Shown: piece after piece, positions 34,787 through 44,371 of the stretch
Layout: each line of letters starts with the position of its first letter
Numbering within the stretch: position 1 is the stretch's first letter
NCBI GenBank assembly: GCA_017625095.1
Contig: JAGALQ010000027.1
Location: 1 to 64,000, forward strand
Direction: 5' to 3'
DNA length: 64,000 nucleotides
Source: Clostridia bacterium
Lineage (GTDB): Bacteria; Bacillota; Clostridia; Oscillospirales; Acutalibacteraceae
The notes under the pieces: generated by a model
Seen by the model: the letters and a program-made list of their open reading frames with translations, nothing else
Databases searched by the model: none
Told to the model about the DNA's origin: nothing
Position numbers and translations under genes: made by a program

Positions 34787-36433
34787 TTACGCCACCTTAT
34801 CTATTCCCGCTATGAACTGCTCAAAGTCAATATTAAACTCAACTTTCAACTTATATCCTCTGTAAACTTCCACCCGTTTAATCAGGCAGTTTACAATCAT
34901 TTTCTTCTTTTCAAAGCTTGCTTCGTCATAAAGCTCTGCCCAAGAAATCAGTTCATCAAAGCTGTCGGATAAGTTTTTGAGAACACTTTCACCGTCTGCA
35001 ACATCCTTTTCAGCATCACCACATAAATCAAAAAGTCTGCCGCACTCTTTTTCAGATTCTGCAATCAGTTCCGATAGAGTATCAGCCGAAAAAGAACTCT
35101 CACCCTTGATTGATTTAACAACTTCGGATTTCAGAATGGTGAGATTTTCAAACTCTTTGCTGTAAGCTGTCTTTAACATAGAGTACCTTGCTTTTCTTGC
35201 TTCAAGCTCGTTAGCGTATCGTGACATAATAACATCATTTTTCGATACACCTTTCATTTTGCTGAAAATGTCACGGACAATCTCATCAATCAAATCATCA
35301 AGAATATGCAGAGTGTAACCCGACTGACCGTCACATTCTGTTTGCTTTCTGCTTTTGCCGTAGCAAGCATATCTGATTCGTTTTGTTGTATCAACAGAGC
35401 CGTCTTTTCTTTTACGGTATCTTCCGCTTGTTGTTAGATTCAGCCTTGAACCGCAATGCCCACAGTAAATATTACCGGATAAAAGTGACTTACCTTTTGT
35501 ATTAAGGGGTACTGTAGGATTTTCTTTCTTCCTGTCCGAACGCTCTTTCATAATCATCAATGCTCTTTCAAACTGTTCAGGCGGTATTATCTGCAGTTCA
35601 GGTATAACCTCCGAACGGGAATCACCACTACGAAGTACTCCCGTATAAGTTAGGTTGCATAGAATACCTCTTATAGTATCTTTCTGATTTGCTTTTAGTT
35701 CAGACATTATGTTGAACACTGTATCGTTATCAAGCTCACCTTCTTCAGATAATCTTCGCAAACGTTGCGCTTGCGGAAATGATGGTGTTACCTCATCGCT
35801 GTCATACATCGCATAAACCATTTGCTGTTCTTCGGGTGTTAGATACGAAAGCTCAACCGCAGGTCGCATTGCAATTCTGCTTTCGTCAACGAGGCTAAGT
35901 AGTTCAGAGATAAGATATGTCAGACGGATATAGTGTCGGATTGTTTCTCGACTGTCACCGCTTTGTTCGGATAACTTTTGAATTGATGTTTCACCCTTTA
36001 ACTTCTGCAACACTGTTGCAGAAGTCGGCTCATCCAAATCGGTTCGGTAACCTTGTCGTTTCATTGCATCGAGTTTCAATTTGTAGGCGATGCCTTTTTC
36101 GCTCGGCAGGATATGTTCACGGTGGCAAAGGTTAGAGTCAATCATCGCAACCAACGCTTCATCATCAGATAAGTTGTTGATGAGAACGGGTGCAGCTTCG
36201 TAACCGAGCTCGTTAAGAATTTGCAAGCGGCGGTTGCCACATACAATCTCATATTCGTTTGTGTCGGGTAGTTGTCTTATGACAATCGGGCTGAGTAAAC
36301 CGAACTGACTAATGCTCTCACGAAGCTTCTGCATATCTTCATCCTCCTTGACGGTGAACGGAGAGTTAGTCATCGGTTTAATCAAATTAATTTTTACATT
36401 GTCCATTGTTACTTTATTTTCAAATACTTTCAC
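34787..36433 (-). CDS. Chimera: ParB-like N-terminus fused to serine recombinase C-terminus
   Basis: Residues 1 to about 250 are a ParB-family protein as coded by integrative elements: the ParB nuclease-like domain with EIVCGNRRLQIL and a KorB-type helix-turn-helix (SIQKLSEQSGDSRETIRHYIRL). From about residue 254 (IRGILCNLTYTGVL) it becomes the C-terminal half of a large serine recombinase: the recombinase domain end, a zinc ribbon (IYCGHCGSRL, then CYG..CDG) and a coiled coil. The catalytic resolvase domain with its Ser is missing, so it cannot recombine DNA alone. The frame is intact over 548 residues, with GTG start and AAGGAAGG nine bases before. A deletion joining two genes is the simplest origin. 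Confidence 0.85.
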   Translation of the reverse strand: MKVFENKVTMDNVKINLIKPMTNSPFTVKEDEDMQKLRESISQFGLLSPIVIRQLPDTNEYEIVCGNRRLQILNELGYEAAPVLINNLSDDEALVAMIDSNLCHREHILPSEKGIAYKLKLDAMKRQGYRTDLDEPTSATVLQKLKGETSIQKLSEQSGDSRETIRHYIRLTYLISELLSLVDESRIAMRPAVELSYLTPEEQQMVYAMYDSDEVTPSFPQAQRLRRLSEEGELDNDTVFNIMSELKANQKDTIRGILCNLTYTGVLRSGDSRSEVIPELQIIPPEQFERALMIMKERSDRKKENPTVPLNTKGKSLLSGNIYCGHCGSRLNLTTSGRYRKRKDGSVDTTKRIRYACYGKSRKQTECDGQSGYTLHILDDLIDEIVRDIFSKMKGVSKNDVIMSRYANELEARKARYSMLKTAYSKEFENLTILKSEVVKSIKGESSFSADTLSELIAESEKECGRLFDLCGDAEKDVADGESVLKNLSDSFDELISWAELYDEASFEKKKMIVNCLIKRVEVYRGYKLKVEFNIDFEQFIAGIDKVA

Positions 36434-36489
36434 AAAAATAATCCTTCCTTTGTTTTAATTTTTCTTTAAGGGTTTCAGGGAACTATCCC

Positions 36490-36660
36490 TGACAAGCGAA
36501 TTTGGCCGTACAGATTCAGTGCTTGTTGAGACTTGAAAAGTCGAAACAAGCATCTGTGGCTACAAATTCAGTGCTTGCTAAGACTGATGACACAGCATCA
36601 AAAAGTCTTGGCAAGCGGATTTGAATATACAAATCCATTGCTCGTTAAGACAGATGCCAT
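36490..36660. repeat. Imperfect tandem repeat array, dispersed family
   Basis: The array has three to four units of about 50 bp around the motif CAAATxCATTGCTCG / AAATTCAGTGCTTG with (T/C)TAAGAC. Related single copies occur at 46850-46912 (inverted) and 61138-61175. No coding frame is seen. It lies between the chimera gene and the small gene upstream of it. Confidence 0.6.
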
Positions 36661-36966
36661 TTATTTTTTGCTGTTGTGATTTCTCAACTTATGTTTTTGT
36701 TTCTTCGCAAACTCACTTGCAGCAGAGCGTCGTTCTTTACTATACGGTTCTGTGAGTCTGAAATAAAATCTTCCTTTCTCAATCTCAAACATCAGTCTTC
36801 CGTCTTCGGAATCGTCAACCAACTTACACAAGTCCGGATGTTTTTCGGAATATGCCGACAGACGATTTTTTAAATCCGTGTTGTAGGTCGACACTATGAT
36901 AATCGGACTTGCTTCATCAAAAAATATCTCGGTTGTCTTTTGAGATTTCTTCAAACCTGTTTTCAA
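36661..36966 (-). CDS. Hypothetical protein of 101 residues, probable integrative-element gene
   Basis: The small protein starts MKTGLKKSQKTTEIFF and has alternating strands and helices, ending in a Lys-rich tail (KKQKHKLRNHNSKK). AAGGAGG is followed eight bases later by TTG 36966; the ATG at 36993 in the same frame would place that site inside the gene, so TTG is chosen. Genes like this often accompany parB in clostridial integrative elements. I do not know its function. Confidence 0.6.
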   Translation of the reverse strand: MKTGLKKSQKTTEIFFDEASPIIIVSTYNTDLKNRLSAYSEKHPDLCKLVDDSEDGRLMFEIEKGRFYFRLTEPYSKERRSAASEFAKKQKHKLRNHNSKK

Positions 36967-36993
36967 AACATAAACCTCCTTTCCAAAAAACAT

Positions 36994-37589
36994 TTTTCAA
37001 AAGGCGGCTTTTTTGAAAGATTTTTCATAACTGAACAACTGTAAAAAGAACGTTTCATCCGACGGAAACTTTTAAACGATGCAGCTATAAATCAAACACT
37101 CTCCAATTTGATTTCTGCATTTTTTACAGTTCTGAAATTAATTTGAGCAAAACAAAAAAGCCGTCACACAGACAGCATCAATCGGCGGGAGCATCGCTCT
37201 CGCTTTTACAAATGATGTCTTATGTAACGGCTTTGAAATCTTAAAATAATCTCAAAGGCATACTGTTTTCTAATCACGCATCACCGGAAGCATTCGCCAC
37301 GTACAGTATCAACAAAGGTGAGGAGTGCGATAATTTTCTCTTAGCATATCGCCGGCCTTAGGCGGATTCATATCCACAATCAATTACATCGTTATTCAAT
37401 TGTCAAAAATAATTTTAACATACTATACCACATGGAACATTTGTTTGTCAATAGACTTTTTAAAAACTTGTATCGCTTGTCAGAAATATTAGTGTGTGCT
37501 AAAATACATCCATACACCAGTGAACATAAAATGTCAGGAATTTTTGTGTCGTCATCTTTATAATGAAATCACACAAAGGGGTGAGCAAT
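36994..37589. other. Gene-free region of about 600 bp
   Basis: No convincing reading frame is present. The region holds a candidate structured RNA at 37154-37240, a GC-rich inverted repeat near 37368-37384 (CGCC..GGCG), and AT-rich sequence leading to the AraC gene. It may be a leftover control region of the integrative element. Confidence 0.5.
37154..37240. ncRNA. Candidate structured RNA element
   Basis: An outer stem pairs AAAGCCGT (37157-37164) with ACGGCTTT (37227-37234). Inside is an 8-bp hairpin, GCGGGAGC-ATC-GCTCTCGC (37185-37203), and possible pairing of AGACA with TGTCT. The nesting suggests a folded RNA, but strand and class are not known. Confidence 0.35.
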
Positions 37590-38459
37590 TTGGATTGGGT
37601 TACAGGTATACAGAATGCAATAAATTATGTTGAAGAACGCCTTACCGATGAAATAGACTTTGATTTAATATCAAAAGAAGCGGCTTGTTCGAGCTTTTAT
37701 TTCCAAAGGATTTTCAGTATACTATGCGGAATTACTCTTGGTGATTACATAAGAAGCAGACGTCTTACACTTGCCGGTAATGAGCTGTGTGCAACTGATA
37801 CAAAAGTAATTGATATAGCATTGAAATACGGTTATGAAAGTCCCGAAAGCTTCACAAGAGCATTTACAAAGTTTCACGGCATAACTCCATCTGAAGCTAA
37901 AAAGGATGGCTCAAAACTCAAATCCTTTTCTCGCCTTTCTGTGAAAATCACATTAATCGGAGGCAATATCATGGACTACAAAATCATTGAAAAAGATGCA
38001 TTTGACATTATCGAAAAAGTGGAAACACATACTGTTGATAATTCTGAAAATGCCAAGAGCATTCCTGATTTTTGGACTCGTTCACACAAAGACGGAACAG
38101 TAAAAATGCTGACAGAATTAACAATAGACAGAACTTTTATTTTCGGGGTGTGCTACGGAAATCATTCTGAAGATGCAAAGACATTTGATTATTCAATTGC
38201 AGCTAATTGCGATAGCAACACAGCAATTCCTGAAGGTTTCAGAAAAAACAGTATTCCTGCAAGAACGTGGGCTGTGTTTGAATGTAAGGGTGCTATGCCG
38301 AATGCAATGCAGGATATGTGGCACAAAATTGTTTCAGAATTCTTCCCGACATCAGGTTATGAGCCTACCTATGAAATGGATATTGAAGCTTATACCGAAG
38401 GAAATATGAGTAGCCCCGAATACCGTAGTGAAATATGGGTGCCGGTTGTAAAGAAATAA
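37590..38459 (+). CDS. AraC-family regulator with GyrI-like effector domain
   Basis: The first 110 residues hold the two helix-turn-helix motifs of AraC/XylS proteins (SSFYFQRIFSILCGITLGDYI and YESPESFTRAFTKFHGITPSEA). The rest is a GyrI-like small-molecule binding domain (MDYKIIEKDAFDIIEKVE, then a YTEGN..EIWVPV end). Such proteins switch on genes in response to a bound ligand. TTG 37590 is chosen: AAAGGGGTGAG precedes it and it yields MDWVTGIQNAINYVEERL, which lines up with the usual start of this subfamily. Confidence 0.9.
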   Translation: MDWVTGIQNAINYVEERLTDEIDFDLISKEAACSSFYFQRIFSILCGITLGDYIRSRRLTLAGNELCATDTKVIDIALKYGYESPESFTRAFTKFHGITPSEAKKDGSKLKSFSRLSVKITLIGGNIMDYKIIEKDAFDIIEKVETHTVDNSENAKSIPDFWTRSHKDGTVKMLTELTIDRTFIFGVCYGNHSEDAKTFDYSIAANCDSNTAIPEGFRKNSIPARTWAVFECKGAMPNAMQDMWHKIVSEFFPTSGYEPTYEMDIEAYTEGNMSSPEYRSEIWVPVVKK

Positions 38460-38478
38460 AAATTATCGCAATGACAAA

Positions 38479-38526
38479 ATCCATACAAGTTGATGAAAAT
38501 CTTCTTGTATGGATTCGACTTTTTTA
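38479..38526 (+). terminator. Intrinsic terminator of the AraC gene
   Basis: ATCCATACAAG and CTTGTATGGAT pair perfectly; TCGACTTTTTT follows. Confidence 0.8.
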
Positions 38527-38568
38527 AATCAACTAATTATAAAGATTTTACTAATAGTCACTCCCGTG

Positions 38569-39480
38569 TTATAAACTCAATCCCATTTCTTTCATTTTCT
38601 TTATCAATCTTTTTGCACGGAACATCAGATAATCGTGTCCCATTTCACCCAAGAGAATATACCAATTCAGCTCGTTGCACAGAGCATAAAGTTCGACCTT
38701 TAAATCGCAGTATTTTGAGGTTGGATTTCTCTTTTTATACTCATCATAGAGCTTCAGCTTTTCGCCAAAACCGAGTGTCAGGCAGAAGATCTCATATTCG
38801 GGTTCTGCCCACAGCATATCAAACGGGTCAACCGCACCTGCAAGCTCAGATTTCCAAAAATCAATTATCAGATTCGGCATCCAGAAATCACCGTGACAAA
38901 GGCAAGCGGTGTTGTTGGTAACGCTGAATATTTCATCGAAATTCTTGTTGATAAGTTCAACCGCTTCCATAATCTCGGCTTCAATCTCGTTTTTCTCAAA
39001 TTTCGCTTTCGTAAAAGCATAAATATCAACAAAATAATCTTTGTAATACTCCGCCCAAGTGTCATAAACGGGATTGTCGTATTTGCCGAACTTGTCGTTA
39101 TGCACGCTTTGTGCATTCATAAGAGCATCAATAATGCTGTTTCTGAGCCGTTTCCGTGACGGAACAAATGCAAGATATTTGCTCTTACCGCTCATTCCTT
39201 TTATGTAATCCATACCGAGATAAACGGTGTCATTTTCACGGTAGATGAAATAGGTTTTCGGAACTTTATATGAAACCTTGGGAGAAAGAAAATCAAGCAT
39301 ATCCTTCTCTTTGCAAATTGCATCATAGAATTTGCTCGTTTTAACTGCAATTTCATAAGGCTTGGTTGTGATTTTTACAAGATAAACGCTTCCGCTTGCA
39401 CCCTTGCCGACAGCACGGATTTTGTTTACCGTTGTATTCATTTGGTTTTCAACAACCGATTTGATTAAATCTGTATTCAT
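38569..39480 (-). CDS. Phosphotransferase of the aminoglycoside/choline kinase fold
   Basis: The 303-residue protein has the kinase fold of APH-type enzymes: GKGASGSVYLVKI as nucleotide loop, IAVKTSK with the ATP-binding Lys, CHGDFWMPNLIID as catalytic HGDxxxxN, and AGAVDPFD as the metal Asp. The substrate may be an antibiotic or a metabolite; nothing here decides. AAAGGA precedes the ATG and it follows the rhomboid gene by 13 bases on the same strand. Confidence 0.85.
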   Translation of the reverse strand: MNTDLIKSVVENQMNTTVNKIRAVGKGASGSVYLVKITTKPYEIAVKTSKFYDAICKEKDMLDFLSPKVSYKVPKTYFIYRENDTVYLGMDYIKGMSGKSKYLAFVPSRKRLRNSIIDALMNAQSVHNDKFGKYDNPVYDTWAEYYKDYFVDIYAFTKAKFEKNEIEAEIMEAVELINKNFDEIFSVTNNTACLCHGDFWMPNLIIDFWKSELAGAVDPFDMLWAEPEYEIFCLTLGFGEKLKLYDEYKKRNPTSKYCDLKVELYALCNELNWYILLGEMGHDYLMFRAKRLIKKMKEMGLSL

Positions 39481-39493
39481 AGAAAATATCCTT

Positions 39494-40078
39494 TTATATC
39501 AAAATAAATCCCATCAGCAGACCGCCTGCAAATCCGGAAATATGCTCCCAAGCGGTTGCTTTGCCCATAAACATTCCGCCGACTGTGTAGATAGCTAAAA
39601 CAATCAATGCTATTGTCGGTACGGGAGAAAAGAAAACAGTTCCGTTTTTAACGGCAAGCATAACAAATACTGCAATCAGACCGTAGATACCCGTTGATGC
39701 ACCTTCGCCCTCGTGAAGTTTAAAGACAAAAGCCATATACAAACCTGAAATGAGTGCAGAGCCGATAAAACAGAGTGCGGTTTTAACTGCACCGAGCTGT
39801 GATTCAACAGCATATCCAACAATGAGTGTTGCGGTTATATTTGAAATGATGTGCCACATTCCTATATGGAGAAGCGATGACGACACCAGTCGCCATACTT
39901 GTCCTCTTTTGATTTTCTTTTCGGACAGATGTAAAGCGTGGTTTATGTAGCCTTTGTTGTGTCCCGACCACAGTTTTTCTTTAAGTGTTACTGTTGCTGT
40001 TTTGGGGATGATAATAAAGTTATCAAGTATGAAGATTATAAAAATCAACGCACAAAAAGTTATTGTAAATATCGGCAT
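39494..40078 (-). CDS. Rhomboid-family intramembrane serine protease
   Basis: The 194-residue membrane protein has about six hydrophobic segments. The catalytic Ser lies in GEGASTGIYGL (GxSxG) and the His in WEHISGFAGGLLMG; WRLVSSSLLHIGMWHIISNI is the family's second helix. Both catalytic residues are present, so it should be active and cleave membrane-spanning substrates. AAAAGGAG precedes the ATG. Confidence 0.9.
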   Translation of the reverse strand: MPIFTITFCALIFIIFILDNFIIIPKTATVTLKEKLWSGHNKGYINHALHLSEKKIKRGQVWRLVSSSLLHIGMWHIISNITATLIVGYAVESQLGAVKTALCFIGSALISGLYMAFVFKLHEGEGASTGIYGLIAVFVMLAVKNGTVFFSPVPTIALIVLAIYTVGGMFMGKATAWEHISGFAGGLLMGFILI

Positions 40079-40165
40079 GGCAATTCTCCTTTTGTATTTT
40101 GCAGCTGATTATAATTTAATTTTATCAACATAACAATAATTTGTCAAAAGCTTTTTAAGAACCTA

Positions 40166-41461
40166 TCACAGCCTCTTTTCATCCTCTTTACGCTGTTTGT
40201 TTGAGCGGATTGCGTGGGGTATTCCGAAGCCGAGAGAGCCGCCGATGATTGCACCGATGAGCATAAACAGCCACCAGAGAGGATTTTTCTTTTCTTCCTC
40301 TTCTTCGGTATCGGCTATAACAATTTTTTCTTCGATAACTGTTGATACATCAACTGTTTCGGTGTAGATTTCGCCGAAATCATCTTCATAACTTATTGTA
40401 ATTTCACCTTCAACCTTACCGAGAATTTCATTGCTGACACGAAGATTAATGCTTCCCGTTTTGCTTTCGCTCTGAAGAATTTCACCGACAAGAACCGTGC
40501 CGCCGCTGTCAAGACCTTTGACGTCAACATCAATCATTGCATTATGAATTGTGCTTTTGCCTGTGTTCATAAGATTTATACTGACGGTTACGGTTTCGCC
40601 CTGAATTGATTTTGACGGAAGCTTTGCGGAATCATATTTCAACATCACGCTCTGTTTGATATTGACTCTGATGGTATCGCTTGCGGAATAACCCGAATGA
40701 TTTGAGTCCTCGTATTCCATTGAAAGAGTCAGCGGATGTTCGCCCGTTTTTGCCGTGTGAACGGCGGTCAGTCCGACAGTCCATACATAAGTGCCGTTTG
40801 CTGAAATACTTTTTACATAAGCGGTACCCATTCCATCCGTTTTGAGTTCACCGCTTTCATCGGCAAGTGAAAGCTTTATGTTGCTTACCGCCTTTGACGG
40901 ACTTGTATTTTTGATTGTGATGCTCACATTTCTGCTTTCGCCGGGAATGATACTATCATTTTCAACGGTATAACCCGTAACCATAAGTCGGGGTTGAGAG
41001 GTATCTTGCGGTGCGGTAGTTGTTTCAATTTCTTTTTTACCGATTACGTTGAGATTGATTACATCAGATGATGAGCCGCTGCCTGCTTCACTTTCAAATT
41101 CACACATTATGTTTACAGCGTGATTGCCGTCTGCGGCAGTTTCTGAAATCTTGACATCAAGATCCCACGTTACGGATCTTTTTGCATTAAGTCTGTCAAC
41201 ATAACCCGACGCTACACCGACAGGAACAATATCTCCGCTTGAATCGGAGAAGGTCAGCTTCATATTATTTACATAATCGGTTTTGCTTTTATTTGTGAGT
41301 GTGATTGAAATTTTTGCCGTGTTACCTGCTTTGAGTTCACCATCGGTTTTATAATCCGTAACCATAACTTTCGGCTGTGAGGGTAATTCCTCTGCGAAAG
41401 CTGTGGTCAGCGGTACAAAGCAAAACAGCAAACACATAATTAAACTGAATATTTTTTTCAT
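40166..41461 (-). CDS. Membrane-anchored protein with CARDB-like Ig domains, part of ABC module
   Basis: The 431-residue protein has a signal peptide (cleavage after TAFA), three repeats of a beta-sandwich similar to CARDB domains (each opening with PKVMVTDY / PRLMVTGY and GxxxxISITLTN / NVSITIKN), an acidic spacer (TEEEEEKK), one membrane segment (LWWLFMLIGAIIGGSLGFGI) and a basic tail. It starts five bases after the FtsX-like permease stop, with its ribosome site inside that gene, so it is translationally coupled and likely an extracytoplasmic partner of the transporter. Confidence 0.85.
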   Translation of the reverse strand: MKKIFSLIMCLLFCFVPLTTAFAEELPSQPKVMVTDYKTDGELKAGNTAKISITLTNKSKTDYVNNMKLTFSDSSGDIVPVGVASGYVDRLNAKRSVTWDLDVKISETAADGNHAVNIMCEFESEAGSGSSSDVINLNVIGKKEIETTTAPQDTSQPRLMVTGYTVENDSIIPGESRNVSITIKNTSPSKAVSNIKLSLADESGELKTDGMGTAYVKSISANGTYVWTVGLTAVHTAKTGEHPLTLSMEYEDSNHSGYSASDTIRVNIKQSVMLKYDSAKLPSKSIQGETVTVSINLMNTGKSTIHNAMIDVDVKGLDSGGTVLVGEILQSESKTGSINLRVSNEILGKVEGEITISYEDDFGEIYTETVDVSTVIEEKIVIADTEEEEEKKNPLWWLFMLIGAIIGGSLGFGIPHAIRSNKQRKEDEKRL

Positions 41462-41466
41462 AGAAA

Positions 41467-44334
41467 TTATAACTCCCTGATATTCTCAACAATGCTGTTC
41501 TTCATTTCCTTTTTGATTTTTGCGTAAAGGTTTATACTACAAATCAGGAAAAGGACGGCGATAATCAGCATTGCCTGCCACATTTCAAAGGTAAGGCTCT
41601 GGTCTTTGAAATACGCAACAATTGCGATATGACCGATTATATAACCGACGAAGCCTGTCGAGCAGCCCCACACAAACATTGAAAGAAGCTGGCGAATATA
41701 CGATTGCGTAATTTCTTTTGCGGATGCACCGACAGCTCGCAATGTGCCTATTTCACGCTTGCTCTCTCTTATCTTTGCGGTAAGTGAATTATTGACAATG
41801 CTTGCGCAGATTGAGAAGAAGAGAACAACTATTGAAAGCAGACAGATAAACAGCGTCTGTATGCCTTCGCGTGCATCTTGGTTTTGCTCAAATCCCGAAT
41901 AATAGCGGAAATTAGTTCCCGAAACAAGGCTGTTAAGGAAGGCACTTGCAAGCTCATCCGTCTCTTCTGTGACTTCGCTTTTGGAGTCGATCAGCAATTC
42001 CTCATACGGCAGATTTATTCCTGTTATCGCATCCAGACCTTGAGTGGTGGTAACTACGTTGAGTTCATCGTGACAGCTCATATAATCGCCAAAAGAAAAT
42101 GGGGAAACAATTGCTCCGATTTTGACTTCTTTTTCATTTATTGTAACATTACCAAACTCTTCTTTGCCCTCTTCGGTATAACTGAAGTTGGTAGCTTCTG
42201 AGCTGAGCATTTTCAGTTTGAGTTTATCTCCCGCCTTGTAATCAAGGGTTGTCAGAGCAAAAATCTCTCTTTTATCTCTGTAAAAGCTATCGGGTAAATT
42301 GTCCACATCATTAATTCCGTACACATATAAAGAGCCGTCTTTATTCAGTATGAAATCAAAACCTATTCTTCTGGGTGCTACAAGAATTATTTCTTCGCCC
42401 GAATTGAGCTTATCAATATTGATTTTGCCGTCGATTATTTCAAATCGCTTAAGATTTTTATCAAATAATATTTCATCAAAAGCCTTAATCTCAGACCGAA
42501 ACAGCTCTTTTTCTGTTTTGGCGGCAGATTTAAGTGCTGTATACTGTTCGTTTTCGCCTTCAACAAACCAATATTTTTTAAGTGTTTCAACATCCCTTTT
42601 CTCTTCTTCTAACAGCGCCGACAGACCGTTATCGTGATTTATGGTATATCGAATTCCCTGCCAGGAAAGAGAGAGCAACTCCATATAATCGGAATATTCC
42701 TCAGTTTCTATAAATGAGAGGTAGCTTTTACTTCCGTACATTGAACCGAAAAGCGGAAACGAGGCAAGCTCATTAAGTTCAGCAGAAGTAATGCCGCCCG
42801 TAAGATTCGGCATATTCACAAAATTTGACGACATAGGATAACCGCCACGAGTTACTTTATAATCTCCGATGTTATAAACATCCCAACCCGAATTGTTAAG
42901 CTCTGTTTTCAGTATAGAAAAGCCGAAGCAGGTGAGCAGAATCGTGAGTGCAAGAATAATGCTGACACCTATTTGCTTTGCCTTATAGAATTTGATACTG
43001 CGCTTTGCAAGGAGCTTTGGTGCATTGAAAACCTTTTCCTGCTTGATTTTCTTGCGCTTCATTTTGCGGCTTAAATCTATATTTCGTATTGCCTGCATCG
43101 GCGAAACACGTGCAGCAAAATAAAGCGGAATAAGCGCAGAAAGCATAACGCAGGCAACACTTACAATCGTTGTGCCGATAAGAACAAACGGGTCAGGCAG
43201 GAAGATAAAGCTGCCGCCCATTAATTCTGCAAATAGCCAAACAGCGAAATAAGAAATCGCGACGCTTACGGGTGCGCAGATGAGAGTAATAATAAATGCC
43301 TCTCTGCCGAAAATATTTATAATTTGCCGCTTGGTTGTGCCCACGGCACGAAGCAAGCCTATCTGACGGCGGCGTTCCTGAAGGTTGGTTGTAAATGCGT
43401 TTATGATTCCCATACAAGAGGCTAACAACAGCACAACAGCAAGCACGGCAATAACCGAAACACTGGTGAAAATTGCAAGTGTTGAGCTGTACCACTCAGC
43501 AACGTGAATCATACTTCTTGAAACAGTTTCTTTCGGGTTGAGTTTTTCGTAAACGTCTGACAAAAAGTATTCGTTTAAGGGTGAAACATCGTAGGTGTTG
43601 CCAAATTCATCAGTCTTTTTTATTGATTCATCTATGGCTTCTTCGGTGGGGTTATAGTACAGTGCTATGTTTTCTTTACCGCCTGCACCAAGTGGCTCTT
43701 TTTCGCTTACAAATGCTGCAGCCATCGGAGCATTTTCGGGTCCCATACCGTTAAAATTTTCAATATGGGCACGCTTGTCTTCGAGAATGCCTACAAGCTT
43801 ATATGTTTTTTCGTTAGCTTGCGGTAAATATGCTTCACCGTCTGCCGTAAGAACGGAGAGTGTAATCTCATTACCTGCCTTCGGTTCAATTCCGAGCCTT
43901 ATCGCAGCATCAGCTTCAAGGGCGATTTCACCCTCGTTTTCGGGGTATCTGCCTTCAAGTACGGTTACGTAGTAAAGCTGTTTTGCATCTTCATCCAGCC
44001 ACGCAATCGGTGTGCCTTTGTCCTGCTTTTCTTCGTCGGTATAGCCGTAGCCGATAATATGACCGTAGCCGTATTGCTCTATATAACCGTCCTTTTTGCC
44101 TTGCTCAATATCTATATAGTCCTTGGGCTGATAAAAATATCCCCAAAAATTTCCGGATTCACGGCGTGCCTGCTCTTCTCTTGAGCTTTGAAAGCACGAT
44201 ATAAAGAACAGTGTTCCGCTTGAAAAAATCATTGCAAGCAGTATGCCGATTATCATTAAGGTGTACTGCTTTTTTCTTGTTTTGAGATTACCTACCGCCA
44301 GCCGGTTGACGGTTAAGGTTTTATGTTTTTTCAT
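41467..44334 (-). CDS. FtsX/MacB-type ABC transporter permease, 955 residues
   Basis: The protein has two FtsX domains. The first (about 255-420) holds IGLLRAVGTTKRQIINIFGREA, and the second (about 830-950) IGTLRAVGASAKEITQSYIRQ, each with three hydrophobic segments. A membrane segment near residue 30 starts the protein and a large extracytoplasmic part of some 370 residues lies between the domains. Such permeases act as mechanotransmission exporters or sensors for antimicrobial peptides and lipids. The ATPase precedes it by 37 bases. Confidence 0.9.
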   Translation of the reverse strand: MKKHKTLTVNRLAVGNLKTRKKQYTLMIIGILLAMIFSSGTLFFISCFQSSREEQARRESGNFWGYFYQPKDYIDIEQGKKDGYIEQYGYGHIIGYGYTDEEKQDKGTPIAWLDEDAKQLYYVTVLEGRYPENEGEIALEADAAIRLGIEPKAGNEITLSVLTADGEAYLPQANEKTYKLVGILEDKRAHIENFNGMGPENAPMAAAFVSEKEPLGAGGKENIALYYNPTEEAIDESIKKTDEFGNTYDVSPLNEYFLSDVYEKLNPKETVSRSMIHVAEWYSSTLAIFTSVSVIAVLAVVLLLASCMGIINAFTTNLQERRRQIGLLRAVGTTKRQIINIFGREAFIITLICAPVSVAISYFAVWLFAELMGGSFIFLPDPFVLIGTTIVSVACVMLSALIPLYFAARVSPMQAIRNIDLSRKMKRKKIKQEKVFNAPKLLAKRSIKFYKAKQIGVSIILALTILLTCFGFSILKTELNNSGWDVYNIGDYKVTRGGYPMSSNFVNMPNLTGGITSAELNELASFPLFGSMYGSKSYLSFIETEEYSDYMELLSLSWQGIRYTINHDNGLSALLEEEKRDVETLKKYWFVEGENEQYTALKSAAKTEKELFRSEIKAFDEILFDKNLKRFEIIDGKINIDKLNSGEEIILVAPRRIGFDFILNKDGSLYVYGINDVDNLPDSFYRDKREIFALTTLDYKAGDKLKLKMLSSEATNFSYTEEGKEEFGNVTINEKEVKIGAIVSPFSFGDYMSCHDELNVVTTTQGLDAITGINLPYEELLIDSKSEVTEETDELASAFLNSLVSGTNFRYYSGFEQNQDAREGIQTLFICLLSIVVLFFSICASIVNNSLTAKIRESKREIGTLRAVGASAKEITQSYIRQLLSMFVWGCSTGFVGYIIGHIAIVAYFKDQSLTFEMWQAMLIIAVLFLICSINLYAKIKKEMKNSIVENIREL

Positions 44335-44371
44335 TGTTTCTTCCTCACTTTTAAGATTCTCTTTCTGGTAC

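Noticed and set aside
36490..36660. CRISPR array
   Set aside because: The units are imperfect and of uneven spacing, and no cas gene is present.
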